Source: an uncultured Bacteroidota bacterium (GTDB lineage: Bacteria; Bacteroidota; Bacteroidia; Bacteroidales; VadinHA17). From it: 22,289 nucleotides of DNA. Shown here piece by piece: positions 15,715 to 22,289 of the stretch; position 1 is the stretch's first letter, and every line of letters begins with the position of its first letter. The stretch is from NCBI GenBank assembly GCA_903865465.1, contig CAIPJU010000836.1, forward strand, positions 1 through 22,289, in the 5' to 3' direction. The position numbers and the translations under genes are program-made. A model generated the notes under the pieces. That model saw only the letters and a program-made list of their open reading frames with translations, made no database searches and had not been told where the DNA came from.

Positions 15715-16482
15715 TTATTTTACCTCCGAGCTTAATGCATTATAATATAGTTTTGCGCCGGTATTCAGGTGTGGCCTTAATACCTGAGTAGTATGCTCTT
15801 TCAGAAACTTAACTATTTCACTGTTTCTGTCTCTCAGATCACCACACATTCTTGCTCCTGTGGGACATACCTCCATACAGGCAGGAGAAAGTCCTTTCTT
15901 AAGCCTGTGATAACACAAGGTACATTTGCTGGCAACTTTTTTTATAGGATGGATGAATCTGCATCCGTAAGGACAGGCCTGAACACAATACCTGCAGCCT
16001 ATGCAATATTTTTCATCAATAAGCACGACTCCTTCAGGACTTTCAAATGTCGCTCCCACAGGGCATACCTGAACACAAGGTGACTTAGCACAGTGATTGC
16101 ACATCTTAGGGACGAAGAAAGATTTGAATATCTCATCATCGGGGATTGTCTGTTTAAAGCCGTCTATTCCACCGTTTGGCGACTTGATATCAACAGTTCC
16201 GTCATTTTTAACAGTGTATTGCTCCACCCAGGTACGAAAGAAAAACGGTTCTGCAGGAACATCATTCTCCTTTTTGCAGGCTTTGGCACAATTTCCGCAT
16301 CCTATACATTTTTCGATATCGATAACGATTCCGTACCAGGGCAGGCTTTTATTCTCCGGCTCAGCCGCATAAATAAGCATCCCTGATGATTTAAGCCACG
16401 AAAGTCCCAGAGTTGCAGCCGATAGAGTTGCGGCCGATTTAAGAAACTTTCGTCTCGATGAATTTACTGTTTCACGTCCCAT
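15715..16482 (-). CDS. TAT-exported 4Fe-4S ferredoxin subunit (NrfC/DsrO/TtrB type)
   Basis: A 255-residue periplasmic electron-transfer subunit. The N-terminus has a twin-arginine signal, SSRRKFLKSAATLSAATLGL (RR at 10-11), ending near IYAAEPEN. Sixteen cysteines make four [4Fe-4S] sites: C59/62/65/69 (CIGCGNCAKAC), C128/131/136/140 (CNHCAKSPCVQVC), C160/163/166/170 (CIGCRYCVQAC) and C187/190/202/206 (CTLCYHRL...ACMEVC). This four-cluster layout is that of NrfC, DsrO and TtrB. It sits between the tetraheme cytochrome gene, which overlaps its start by 19 nt, and the NrfD-like gene, 1 nt downstream. It should relay electrons between the membrane subunit and the cytochrome. All ligands are intact. 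Confidence 0.94.
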   Translation of the reverse strand: MGRETVNSSRRKFLKSAATLSAATLGLSWLKSSGMLIYAAEPENKSLPWYGIVIDIEKCIGCGNCAKACKKENDVPAEPFFFRTWVEQYTVKNDGTVDIKSPNGGIDGFKQTIPDDEIFKSFFVPKMCNHCAKSPCVQVCPVGATFESPEGVVLIDEKYCIGCRYCVQACPYGCRFIHPIKKVASKCTLCYHRLKKGLSPACMEVCPTGARMCGDLRDRNSEIVKFLKEHTTQVLRPHLNTGAKLYYNALSSEVK

Positions 16483-16928
16483 GGTTTGTGAGGATTATGA
16501 CATTCAATGCATTTTTTCCCTGTATAATGATCGTCTATATCAATCTGTACAATTGTTGTGACTCGCTTGGCCGCATTTTTCTGATGACAGACAGCACAGA
16601 ATTCCCTGGATTCAGGTTTGAATATATCCGCCGCTTCGCCGCTCGCCACATGCTTCTGACCCGGACCATGACAGGTTTCACAATGAATACTCTTATGGGC
16701 GTCATTTGATTTCATGTCTTCAATGTCCTGGTGGCAATCAAAACATGCCTGCTGTCCTGCATAATGCGTTTCAAGCTGCGAGATCTCAATCAGTGAATTG
16801 CCCCGGTAATGTCCATACTGGCCAAAGGAAACCGGTACCAATAAATGTCTGAGGAATAGAAATAATGAAATAAATACCGTAAAGGCAATCGCAAGCCGCG
16901 TCAACTGTGGTGGTACATAGAACTTCAT
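16464..16928 (-). CDS. Membrane-anchored tetraheme cytochrome c
   Basis: A 154-residue cytochrome with an N-terminal hydrophobic anchor (RLAIAFTVFISLFLFLRHLL, residues 11-30), uncleaved in appearance, and a periplasmic domain with four CxxCH haem sites: CFDCH (62-66), CETCH (83-87), CAVCH (111-115) and CIECH (140-144). Additional His residues (H40, H55, H78, H93, H134, H147) could be distal ligands. The spacing resembles NapC/NrfH-like or DsrJ/NrfB-type small multihaem proteins; the exact family is uncertain. It is the first gene of the cytochrome-ferredoxin-NrfD module and overlaps the next gene by 19 nt. It likely passes electrons to or from a soluble periplasmic partner not encoded here. 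Confidence 0.9.
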   Translation of the reverse strand: MKFYVPPQLTRLAIAFTVFISLFLFLRHLLVPVSFGQYGHYRGNSLIEISQLETHYAGQQACFDCHQDIEDMKSNDAHKSIHCETCHGPGQKHVASGEAADIFKPESREFCAVCHQKNAAKRVTTIVQIDIDDHYTGKKCIECHNPHKPWDVKQ

Positions 16929-17109
16929 GCTGTAGGGAATAATGATTACTGAAATCTATATTCTTGATGCAGCAATTTATTATTCAATCAAACAGCTTTT
17001 ATGAAAATATGATATTTATAATGTTGATAATAATATATTTATAAAGATTCTAAATAACCCTTCGGACCAACTTATAGGTAAAATACGTTCTGACCCTCAC
17101 AGGATGAGG

Positions 17110-17172
17110 AAATCAGCAAATACTGTTATTTGGTTAACAGATGTTGCTGATTTTCTGTTATTTAATTAACAG
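17110..17172. repeat. Nested inverted repeat with a duplicated inner hairpin, downstream of mutB
   Basis: AAATCAGCAA (17110-17119) and TTGCTGATTT (17144-17153) are perfect inverted repeats. Between them lies a second hairpin, CTGTTA (17123-17128) with TAACAG (17135-17140) and a 6-nt loop. The same inner hairpin recurs as CTGTTA (17155-17160) and TAACAG (17167-17172), shifted by 32 nt. The structure is about 27-90 nt after the mutB stop on the minus strand and could be its transcription terminator, although it lacks a strong U-tract on that strand. A protein-binding array is the alternative. Confidence 0.6.
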
Positions 17173-17198
17173 AATGATTAAAAATTCTGCGGGTTCTG

Positions 17199-19349
17199 TC
17201 AGATTATTTCAAGAAGTATCTCCAGAATCTGTTTAGCAGCTTTTGCCACCGAGGTTCCCGGACCAAATATAGCAGCAACCCCTGCATCGTAAAGAAACTT
17301 GTAATCCTGTGGCGGAATAACCCCTCCTGCAATTACGAGTATATCCTCCCTACCCAGCCTCTTAAGTTCTTCAATAACAAGCGGGATGAGTGTTTTATGA
17401 CCTGCTGCCAAGCTTGATACTCCAAGAACATGGACATCATTCTCAACTGCCTGTTTGGCTGCTTCGGCGGGTGTCTGGAAAAGAGGCCCGATATCCACAT
17501 CAAATCCAAGGTCAGCATATCCTGTCGATACGACTTTTGCACCTCTGTCGTGTCCGTCCTGGCCCATTTTTGCAACCATAATCCTTGGTTGCCGTCCCTC
17601 TTTTTCTGCAAACCTGGCAACCAGGGCTTTTGCATCAGTAAGATCTTTATCGGACTTATATTCTGAGGAATATATTCCTGAAATCGTTTGTATCACAGCT
17701 TTATACCTCCCGACTATTTTTTCGCATGCATAAGAAATCTCACCAAGGGTTGCCCTTTTAGCAGCTGCCTCAACAGCAAGTTCAAGCAGGTTACCCTCAC
17801 CAGTACTGACACAATGCGTGATTGCATCGAGGGTTGCCTGACATTCAGCTTCATTTCTTTCGCTCCGGAGTAAAGCGAGCCTCTTTATCTGGGATTCGCT
17901 TACGGCTGAATTGTCAACTTCAAGTGTTTCAAGAGGATCTTCTTTTTCAAGCCTGAATTTGTTGGTACCTACAATTGTTTGTACCCCTGAATCAATCCTT
18001 GCCTGAGTTCTGGCTGCTGCCTCTTCGATTCTCATCTTGGGTACTCCCGATTCAACAGCTTTTGCCATGCCTCCCAGACTTTCAATTTCGAGTATGAGCT
18101 CCCAAGCCTTATGTGCAATTTCATGAGTCAGCGCTTCCACATAATAGGAGCCTGCCCATGGATCGATTGCCTTACAGATATTTGTCTCCTCCTGCAGGTA
18201 AAGCTGAGTATTGCGTGCTATCCTTGCCGAAAATTCAGTCGGCAGGGCAATGGCCTCATCGAGGGCATTTGTATGAAGGCTCTGTGTGTGTCCCATGGCT
18301 GAAGCCATAGCTTCAATACATGTCCTTCCTACATTATTATAAGGGTCCTGCTCGGTAAGACTCCAGCCCGAAGTCTGGCTGTGAGTACGGAGGGCCAATG
18401 ATTTCGGATTTTTAGGGTTGAACTGACTTACTATTTTAGCCCATAGCATTCTGGCAGCCCTCATCTTGGCTATCTCCATGAAATGATTCATCCCAACAGC
18501 CCAGAAGAATGAGAGCCTTGGAGCGAAGGCATCAATGTCGAGTCCCGTTTTAACTCCTGTCCTCAGATACTCAAGCCCGTCGGCCAGAGTATAGGCAAGC
18601 TCAATATCGCATGTGGCGCCTGCCTCCTGCATATGATAACCTGAAATGCTTATTGAATTAAATTTTGGCATCCTCTCAGATGTGTACCTGAAGATGTCAG
18701 CAATAATCTTCATTGAGAATTCCGGAGGATAGATGTAGGTATTCCTCACCATGAACTCCTTGAGAATATCATTCTGGATTGTCCCGGTAAGCTCTTCGAG
18801 CTTTGCACCCTGCTCGAGTGCAGCAACAATATAAAAAGCCATGATCGGAAGAACAGCGCCGTTCATTGTCATCGAAACCGACATCTTGTTCAATGGTATC
18901 CGGTCAAAAAGTAATTTCATGTCAAGAATGGAGTCGATGGCAACTCCTGCCTTTCCCACATCGCCTGCAACCCTCTCATGGTCCGAATCATAACCGCGAT
19001 GTGTTGCAAGGTCGAAAGCTACCGAAAGGCCTTTCTGTCCTGCTGCAAGGTTTCTCCTGTAAAAAGCATTCGATTCCTCGGCAGTCGAAAAACCTGCATA
19101 TTGCCTGATGGTCCAGGGCTTCATAGGATACATTCCTGAATAGGGTCCTCTCAAAAATGGTTGTATACCAGCGGCATAACCAAGATGTTCCATCTCTTTC
19201 AGGTCATCCTTTGTATAATAAGCCTTAACTGGTATCCTCTCAGGAGTGATCCACTCCTCTTTTTTTTGCTCTTCAGTAATGATTCCGGCAGGGATTTTCT
19301 TCCCTGAAAGAAGGTTCTGAAGGTCGCTATATCTGAATTCCGGTTTCAT
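17199..19349 (-). CDS. mutB: Methylmalonyl-CoA mutase large (catalytic) subunit
   Basis: Adenosylcobalamin-dependent isomerase interconverting succinyl-CoA and (R)-methylmalonyl-CoA, 716 residues as expected for the large subunit. The TIM-barrel part includes GPYSGMYPMKPWTIRQYAGF (substrate-binding region), AGQKGLSVAFDLATHRGYDS, SISGYHMQEAGATCDIELAY and LRTHSQTSGWSLTEQDPYNN. The C-terminal B12 domain has the DxHxxG motif in GQDGHDRGAKV, with cobalt-ligand His600 (equivalent to His610 in Propionibacterium MutB), then SSLAAGH and VIAGGVIPPQDY. It follows mutA by 16 nt and forms the alpha-beta heterodimer with it. No epimerase or MeaB chaperone gene is in the window. In Bacteroidota the enzyme serves propionate formation via succinate or propionate use. 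Confidence 0.97.
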   Translation of the reverse strand: MKPEFRYSDLQNLLSGKKIPAGIITEEQKKEEWITPERIPVKAYYTKDDLKEMEHLGYAAGIQPFLRGPYSGMYPMKPWTIRQYAGFSTAEESNAFYRRNLAAGQKGLSVAFDLATHRGYDSDHERVAGDVGKAGVAIDSILDMKLLFDRIPLNKMSVSMTMNGAVLPIMAFYIVAALEQGAKLEELTGTIQNDILKEFMVRNTYIYPPEFSMKIIADIFRYTSERMPKFNSISISGYHMQEAGATCDIELAYTLADGLEYLRTGVKTGLDIDAFAPRLSFFWAVGMNHFMEIAKMRAARMLWAKIVSQFNPKNPKSLALRTHSQTSGWSLTEQDPYNNVGRTCIEAMASAMGHTQSLHTNALDEAIALPTEFSARIARNTQLYLQEETNICKAIDPWAGSYYVEALTHEIAHKAWELILEIESLGGMAKAVESGVPKMRIEEAAARTQARIDSGVQTIVGTNKFRLEKEDPLETLEVDNSAVSESQIKRLALLRSERNEAECQATLDAITHCVSTGEGNLLELAVEAAAKRATLGEISYACEKIVGRYKAVIQTISGIYSSEYKSDKDLTDAKALVARFAEKEGRQPRIMVAKMGQDGHDRGAKVVSTGYADLGFDVDIGPLFQTPAEAAKQAVENDVHVLGVSSLAAGHKTLIPLVIEELKRLGREDILVIAGGVIPPQDYKFLYDAGVAAIFGPGTSVAKAAKQILEILLEII

Positions 19350-19365
19350 AATCTTCTATTGGTAT

Positions 19366-21225
19366 TCACATTTTAATCCCCAGGAGTTCATTGAAAACAC
19401 GCAGGGTAGCCGGCACATCGGTCTTCATATGAATAAACTGATCCATCCCTTTTTCCCTGAGTTCCTCTGAAGCAGCAGGATCACCTGCAATCACTACTAT
19501 GGTTTTTCCTTTCAATGCTGAAAATATTTGCGGGGCAACACACAGGTAATCTGCATCAGCGCTGCAGATAACAACAATATCAGCCTTTGAACCAAGAGCC
19601 GCTTCGATACCTTCGTCAACAGTATCAAACCCCGGATTATCGATAACAGTGTAGCCTGCACATCCGAAGAAACCTGCCGAGAACTTTGCACGGGCATTCC
19701 TCATGAGGAGATTGCCGACTGTAAGCAGGAATACAACTGGTGTTTTCTTAGCTGCATTGACTGCCATCCTTATTTTGTCGAAATCTTCGGAGATACGGAA
19801 GGGGACAACTGGCTGGACATTAATATCCTGATCAAAAGTTCTTCCTCCTGCTATCCTGCTTTTGTCTGCTGAGGAGGAAAGGGTTTCCCTGTTGTCGGGA
19901 AACTGGCTGGTGCCCACAAGGACTGACTTCCTTGTGGCATAATCCTTCCTTTTTGAGGCAGCCGATGCTTCGATTTTTTTCTGAATAAAACCTGTTTGCA
20001 CTCCTTCCAGAAAACCACCTTTTTCATCTATCTCTATAAACAACTTCCATGCACTGTCGGCTATCATATTTGTTAAGTTCTCCACATACCATGAACCGGC
20101 AGCCGGATCTGCAACCTTATCAAAATAGGCCTCTTCGCGCAGTATAAGTTGCTGGTTCCGGGCTATCCTTTCCGAGAACTCATCGGGATTCCGGAATGCT
20201 TTGTCGAAGGGAAGAACGGTAAGTGAATCGGTTCCTCCAAGCACAGCCGCCATTGCTTCTGTCTGTGTCCTTAGCATGTTCACATAAGGATCATAAACAG
20301 TTTTATTCCATTCGGCAGTTACTGAGTGAATTTCCATCTTAATATCCCTTATGCCAAATCCTTTCATGACAACCGACCATAAGAGTCTTGCAGCCCTTAA
20401 TTTTGCGATTTCAGGAAAGAAGTCGGAACCTGTCCCAAAACTAAATCTTATTTTAGATGCAGCCAGACTGGAACTGATTCCTCTGTTTGTAAGCTGGGTC
20501 ATATATTCACTGCCCATTGCTATTCCATATGCAAGCTCTTCAGTCAGGCTTGTGCCTGCATTCCCGAAGAGGGATGCATTAATGTGAAGGGTGCGGAAAA
20601 GCGGAAGCTGCCCTGAGAGAGATGTCAGTTGGGCGAGGTAATCGAGGCCTTTATCAACCGGCAGACAAAGGGTTCCGTTTAGCATAAGCCTCCCGAGAGG
20701 ATCAGCCTCAACAGCTCCCCTGAGCAGGTTAGGATCATATCCCTTTTCAGCCGCAATAAAAGCAATAATATCGACTATCTCTTTTGCTTTGCCGTTACTG
20801 AGAATGTTAAGTTCAATAGCTTCGAGATGAATATCATTCAGAAGAATCCTGAAATTTTCAATATTTACAGTTGCAGGATCTTCAATCATAAAACCCAGTG
20901 AGTCAATCCCGCGGCCGAGTATGGAGAGGGTTTTCCTGTTGGCTTCGGCAAAATCCCTGACCAGAATGTCCTGCCTTATCAGCCAGCTGTTGTCATCTGT
21001 TTTCGTGCCTCTCAGAAATGGAAACTTCCCGGGTAATGTGTTGATATATTTTAACTTGTCAGTATCTTCTGCCCTGTAATAAGGGTTTACGGAAAAGCCC
21101 ATGTTGGTTTTCCATACAAGCTTTTTAGTAAAATCAGCCCCTTTAAGGTCAGTAATTATCAATTCCTTCCAGGCTTCGGTTGAAACCGGAGGAAACTGAT
21201 CAAACAGCTTTTGCGCTTTATTCAT
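19366..21225 (-). CDS. mutA: Methylmalonyl-CoA mutase small subunit
   Basis: Non-catalytic structural partner of MutB. From the ATG at 21225 it has 619 residues, typical for MutA. It starts MNKAQKLFDQFPPVSTEAWK, and an AGAGG-like purine stretch (AAGAGG) lies about 8 nt upstream. A longer frame to 21255 begins only with a TTG inside a likely promoter box and is not preferred. Family landmarks are RRLLWSVVMKGFGI-like helix (AARLLWSVVMKGF), EIHSVTAEWNKTVYDPYVNM and DPAAGSWYVENLTNMIADSA. The C-terminal B12-fold lacks the DxHxxG histidine (NARAKFSAGFFGCAGY in its place), as expected for the small subunit. It sits between prfB and mutB, all in the same direction. Confidence 0.95.
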   Translation of the reverse strand: MNKAQKLFDQFPPVSTEAWKELIITDLKGADFTKKLVWKTNMGFSVNPYYRAEDTDKLKYINTLPGKFPFLRGTKTDDNSWLIRQDILVRDFAEANRKTLSILGRGIDSLGFMIEDPATVNIENFRILLNDIHLEAIELNILSNGKAKEIVDIIAFIAAEKGYDPNLLRGAVEADPLGRLMLNGTLCLPVDKGLDYLAQLTSLSGQLPLFRTLHINASLFGNAGTSLTEELAYGIAMGSEYMTQLTNRGISSSLAASKIRFSFGTGSDFFPEIAKLRAARLLWSVVMKGFGIRDIKMEIHSVTAEWNKTVYDPYVNMLRTQTEAMAAVLGGTDSLTVLPFDKAFRNPDEFSERIARNQQLILREEAYFDKVADPAAGSWYVENLTNMIADSAWKLFIEIDEKGGFLEGVQTGFIQKKIEASAASKRKDYATRKSVLVGTSQFPDNRETLSSSADKSRIAGGRTFDQDINVQPVVPFRISEDFDKIRMAVNAAKKTPVVFLLTVGNLLMRNARAKFSAGFFGCAGYTVIDNPGFDTVDEGIEAALGSKADIVVICSADADYLCVAPQIFSALKGKTIVVIAGDPAASEELREKGMDQFIHMKTDVPATLRVFNELLGIKM

Positions 21226-21252
21226 TATTTTACCTCTTGTAAAATTTTGATG

Positions 21253-21260
21253 CAAATAAA
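21253..21260 (-). promoter_or_regulatory. Possible -7 element for mutA-mutB
   Basis: The minus strand reads TTTATTTG, one mismatch from TAnnTTTG, followed by CA as in many Bacteroidales promoters. It lies 28 nt before the mutA ATG at 21225, inside the 94-nt prfB-mutA gap. A -33 TTTG is not at the expected spacing, so this is tentative; mutA could also be read through from prfB. Confidence 0.3.
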
Positions 21261-21319
21261 ATTAAAAACAAATCACCTCAATATGAATTTTATCATATAC
21301 TGCCGTATTAAACAAGAGT

Positions 21320-22289
21320 TTATTTACCTGCAAACTCCATCAGAAAAGACTTTATGAATGAATTAAGGTCGCCATCAAGGACAGCCTGCACATTACTTGT
21401 TTCGTGACTGGTGCGCAGGTCCTTAACCATTTTATAAGGATGCAGGACATATGACCTGATCTGAGAGCCCCATTCTATCTTTTTCTTCTCCCCCTCTATC
21501 TTGGCCTGCTCTTCCCTTTGCTTCCTGAGTTCCAGCTCATAAAGCTGCGACTTTAAAATACGAAGGGCATTCTCCTTGTTGTTCAGCTGCGACCTCGTCT
21601 CCTGGTTTTCAATTACTATTCCGGTGGGGTGATGTTTCAGTCGTACTGCAGTCTCAACCTTGTTTACATTCTGCCCACCAGCACCGCTGGAGCGGTATGT
21701 ATCCCAGCTTATATCGGCAGGATTTATCTCAATCTCGATATTGTTATCGACCAGAGGAGAGATGAAAACAGAGGCAAATGTTGTCTGCCGTTTCCCCTGG
21801 GCATTGAATGGCGAGATCCTTACCAGCCTGTGAACTCCGTTCTCTGCTTTAAGGTACCCGTATGCCCTGTCGCCGTCGATCTCAATAGTTACCGACTTGA
21901 CTCCGACCTCATCGCCAGGCTGGAAATCAAGTTCCTTTACTTTATAATTGTTTCTTTCGGCCCATCGCAGGTACATCCGCATAAGCATGGCAGCCCAGTC
22001 GTTGCTCTCTGTACCTCCGGCACCGGAGTTAATCTTAAGGATTGCACCCAGCTGATCCTCCTCCTTCTGAAGCATATTCCTTACCTCGAGGTCCTCAATC
22101 ATCGCCAAACAGCTCTCATACTGGCTGTCAACATCCTCTTCGGAGGCTTCACCCTCCTTCAGAAAATCATACATTACGCCCAGATCATCGAGTGATGATC
22201 CTATCTTGTCGAAAGCTAAAGTCCAGCTTTTTAGTTCGGCGATTGCTTTCAGGAGATCCTCGGCTTTCTTCGGATCGTCCCATAAACCG
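21320..22289 (-). CDS. prfB: Peptide chain release factor 2, N-terminus beyond right edge
   Basis: Recognises UGA and UAA stop codons and triggers peptide release. The frame continues upstream of the ATG at 22174 without a stop to the window edge (LWDDPKKAEDLLKAIAELKS), which is the RF2 coiled-coil domain, so that ATG is internal. Visible landmarks: the UGA/UAA-reading SPF tripeptide at 21806-21814 (RISPFNAQGKRQTTF) and the catalytic GGQ at 21671-21679 (SSGAGGQNVNKVETAVRLKH), followed by a basic helix and HPYKMVKDLRTSHETSNVQA. About 323 residues are present of roughly 365. The site where many prfB genes carry a programmed +1 frameshift at an early UGA lies outside the window. The stop is 94 nt before mutA on the same strand. 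Confidence 0.96.
   Translation of the reverse strand, partial: GLWDDPKKAEDLLKAIAELKSWTLAFDKIGSSLDDLGVMYDFLKEGEASEEDVDSQYESCLAMIEDLEVRNMLQKEEDQLGAILKINSGAGGTESNDWAAMLMRMYLRWAERNNYKVKELDFQPGDEVGVKSVTIEIDGDRAYGYLKAENGVHRLVRISPFNAQGKRQTTFASVFISPLVDNNIEIEINPADISWDTYRSSGAGGQNVNKVETAVRLKHHPTGIVIENQETRSQLNNKENALRILKSQLYELELRKQREEQAKIEGEKKKIEWGSQIRSYVLHPYKMVKDLRTSHETSNVQAVLDGDLNSFIKSFLMEFAGK

Noticed and set aside
21226..21255. Longer MutA start at 21255.
   Set aside because: It would use a TTG lying in the probable -7 box, whereas ATG 21225 gives the usual MutA N-terminus.
21226..21319. Cobalamin riboswitch before mutA.
   Set aside because: The prfB-mutA gap is only 94 nt, too short for a B12 riboswitch, and no B12-box-like motif is seen.
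22172..22174. Treating ATG 22174 as the RF2 start.
   Set aside because: The same frame continues upstream without stop to the edge and encodes the RF2 coiled-coil sequence (WDDPKKAEDLLKAI), so this Met is internal.

Overview
The window looks like chromosome from an anaerobic or facultative member of the Bacteroidota, probably a Bacteroidales/Marinilabiliales-type organism. The evidence is a SusC/SusD-type outer-membrane pair, several copies of the TAnnTTTG -7 promoter element used by this phylum, general lack of Shine-Dalgarno sequences, and the neighbourhood dnaE-trxA plus mutA-mutB (B12-dependent methylmalonyl-CoA mutase, typical of succinate/propionate metabolism). No transposase, integrase, phage gene, CRISPR array, tRNA or rRNA is visible.

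Layout. (1) 1-3882, minus strand: a SusC-like TonB-dependent transporter followed by the first two thirds of its SusD-like lipoprotein, which runs off the left edge. (2) 4195-8684, plus strand: replicative DNA polymerase alpha subunit dnaE, thioredoxin trxA, and a LOG-family phosphoribohydrolase. (3) 8802-11207: ribD (minus), convergent with the LOG gene and divergent from the overlapping pair prmC-recX (plus). (4) 11217-12741, minus: a DUF2752 membrane protein, a DUF4190-like membrane protein, and a thioredoxin-fold lipoprotein. (5) 12858-16928, minus: a compact redox module (tetraheme cytochrome c, TAT-exported four-cluster ferredoxin, NrfD/DsrP-type quinone-interacting membrane subunit) followed by a DUF2339 multi-pass membrane protein. 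(6) 17199-22289, minus: prfB (release factor 2, N-terminus off the right edge), mutA and mutB.

Working together. The cytochrome/ferredoxin/NrfD trio has the order of NrfB-C-D and DsrJ-O-P modules. It should move electrons between the menaquinone pool and periplasmic carriers, but no terminal reductase or oxidase lies in the window, so its partner is unknown. MutA and MutB form the heterodimeric mutase linking succinyl-CoA and methylmalonyl-CoA. RF2 and its methyltransferase PrmC both occur here but in separate units.

The most noteworthy observations are two coding anomalies less than 600 nt apart in the redox/DUF2339 region. The NrfD frame is cut by an in-frame TGA, after which the same frame encodes a further transmembrane helix ending in the family-like LLPPW. 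The DUF2339 gene is split into two frames, and the -1 change needed to rejoin them falls exactly on a T-TTT-TTC heptamer. Each may be gene decay, an assembly error in a homopolymer or single base, or recoding; the sequence alone cannot decide. A third, weaker frame problem is suspected in SusD at the left edge. Between mutB and the cytochrome operon lies an ornate nested inverted repeat with a duplicated inner hairpin.
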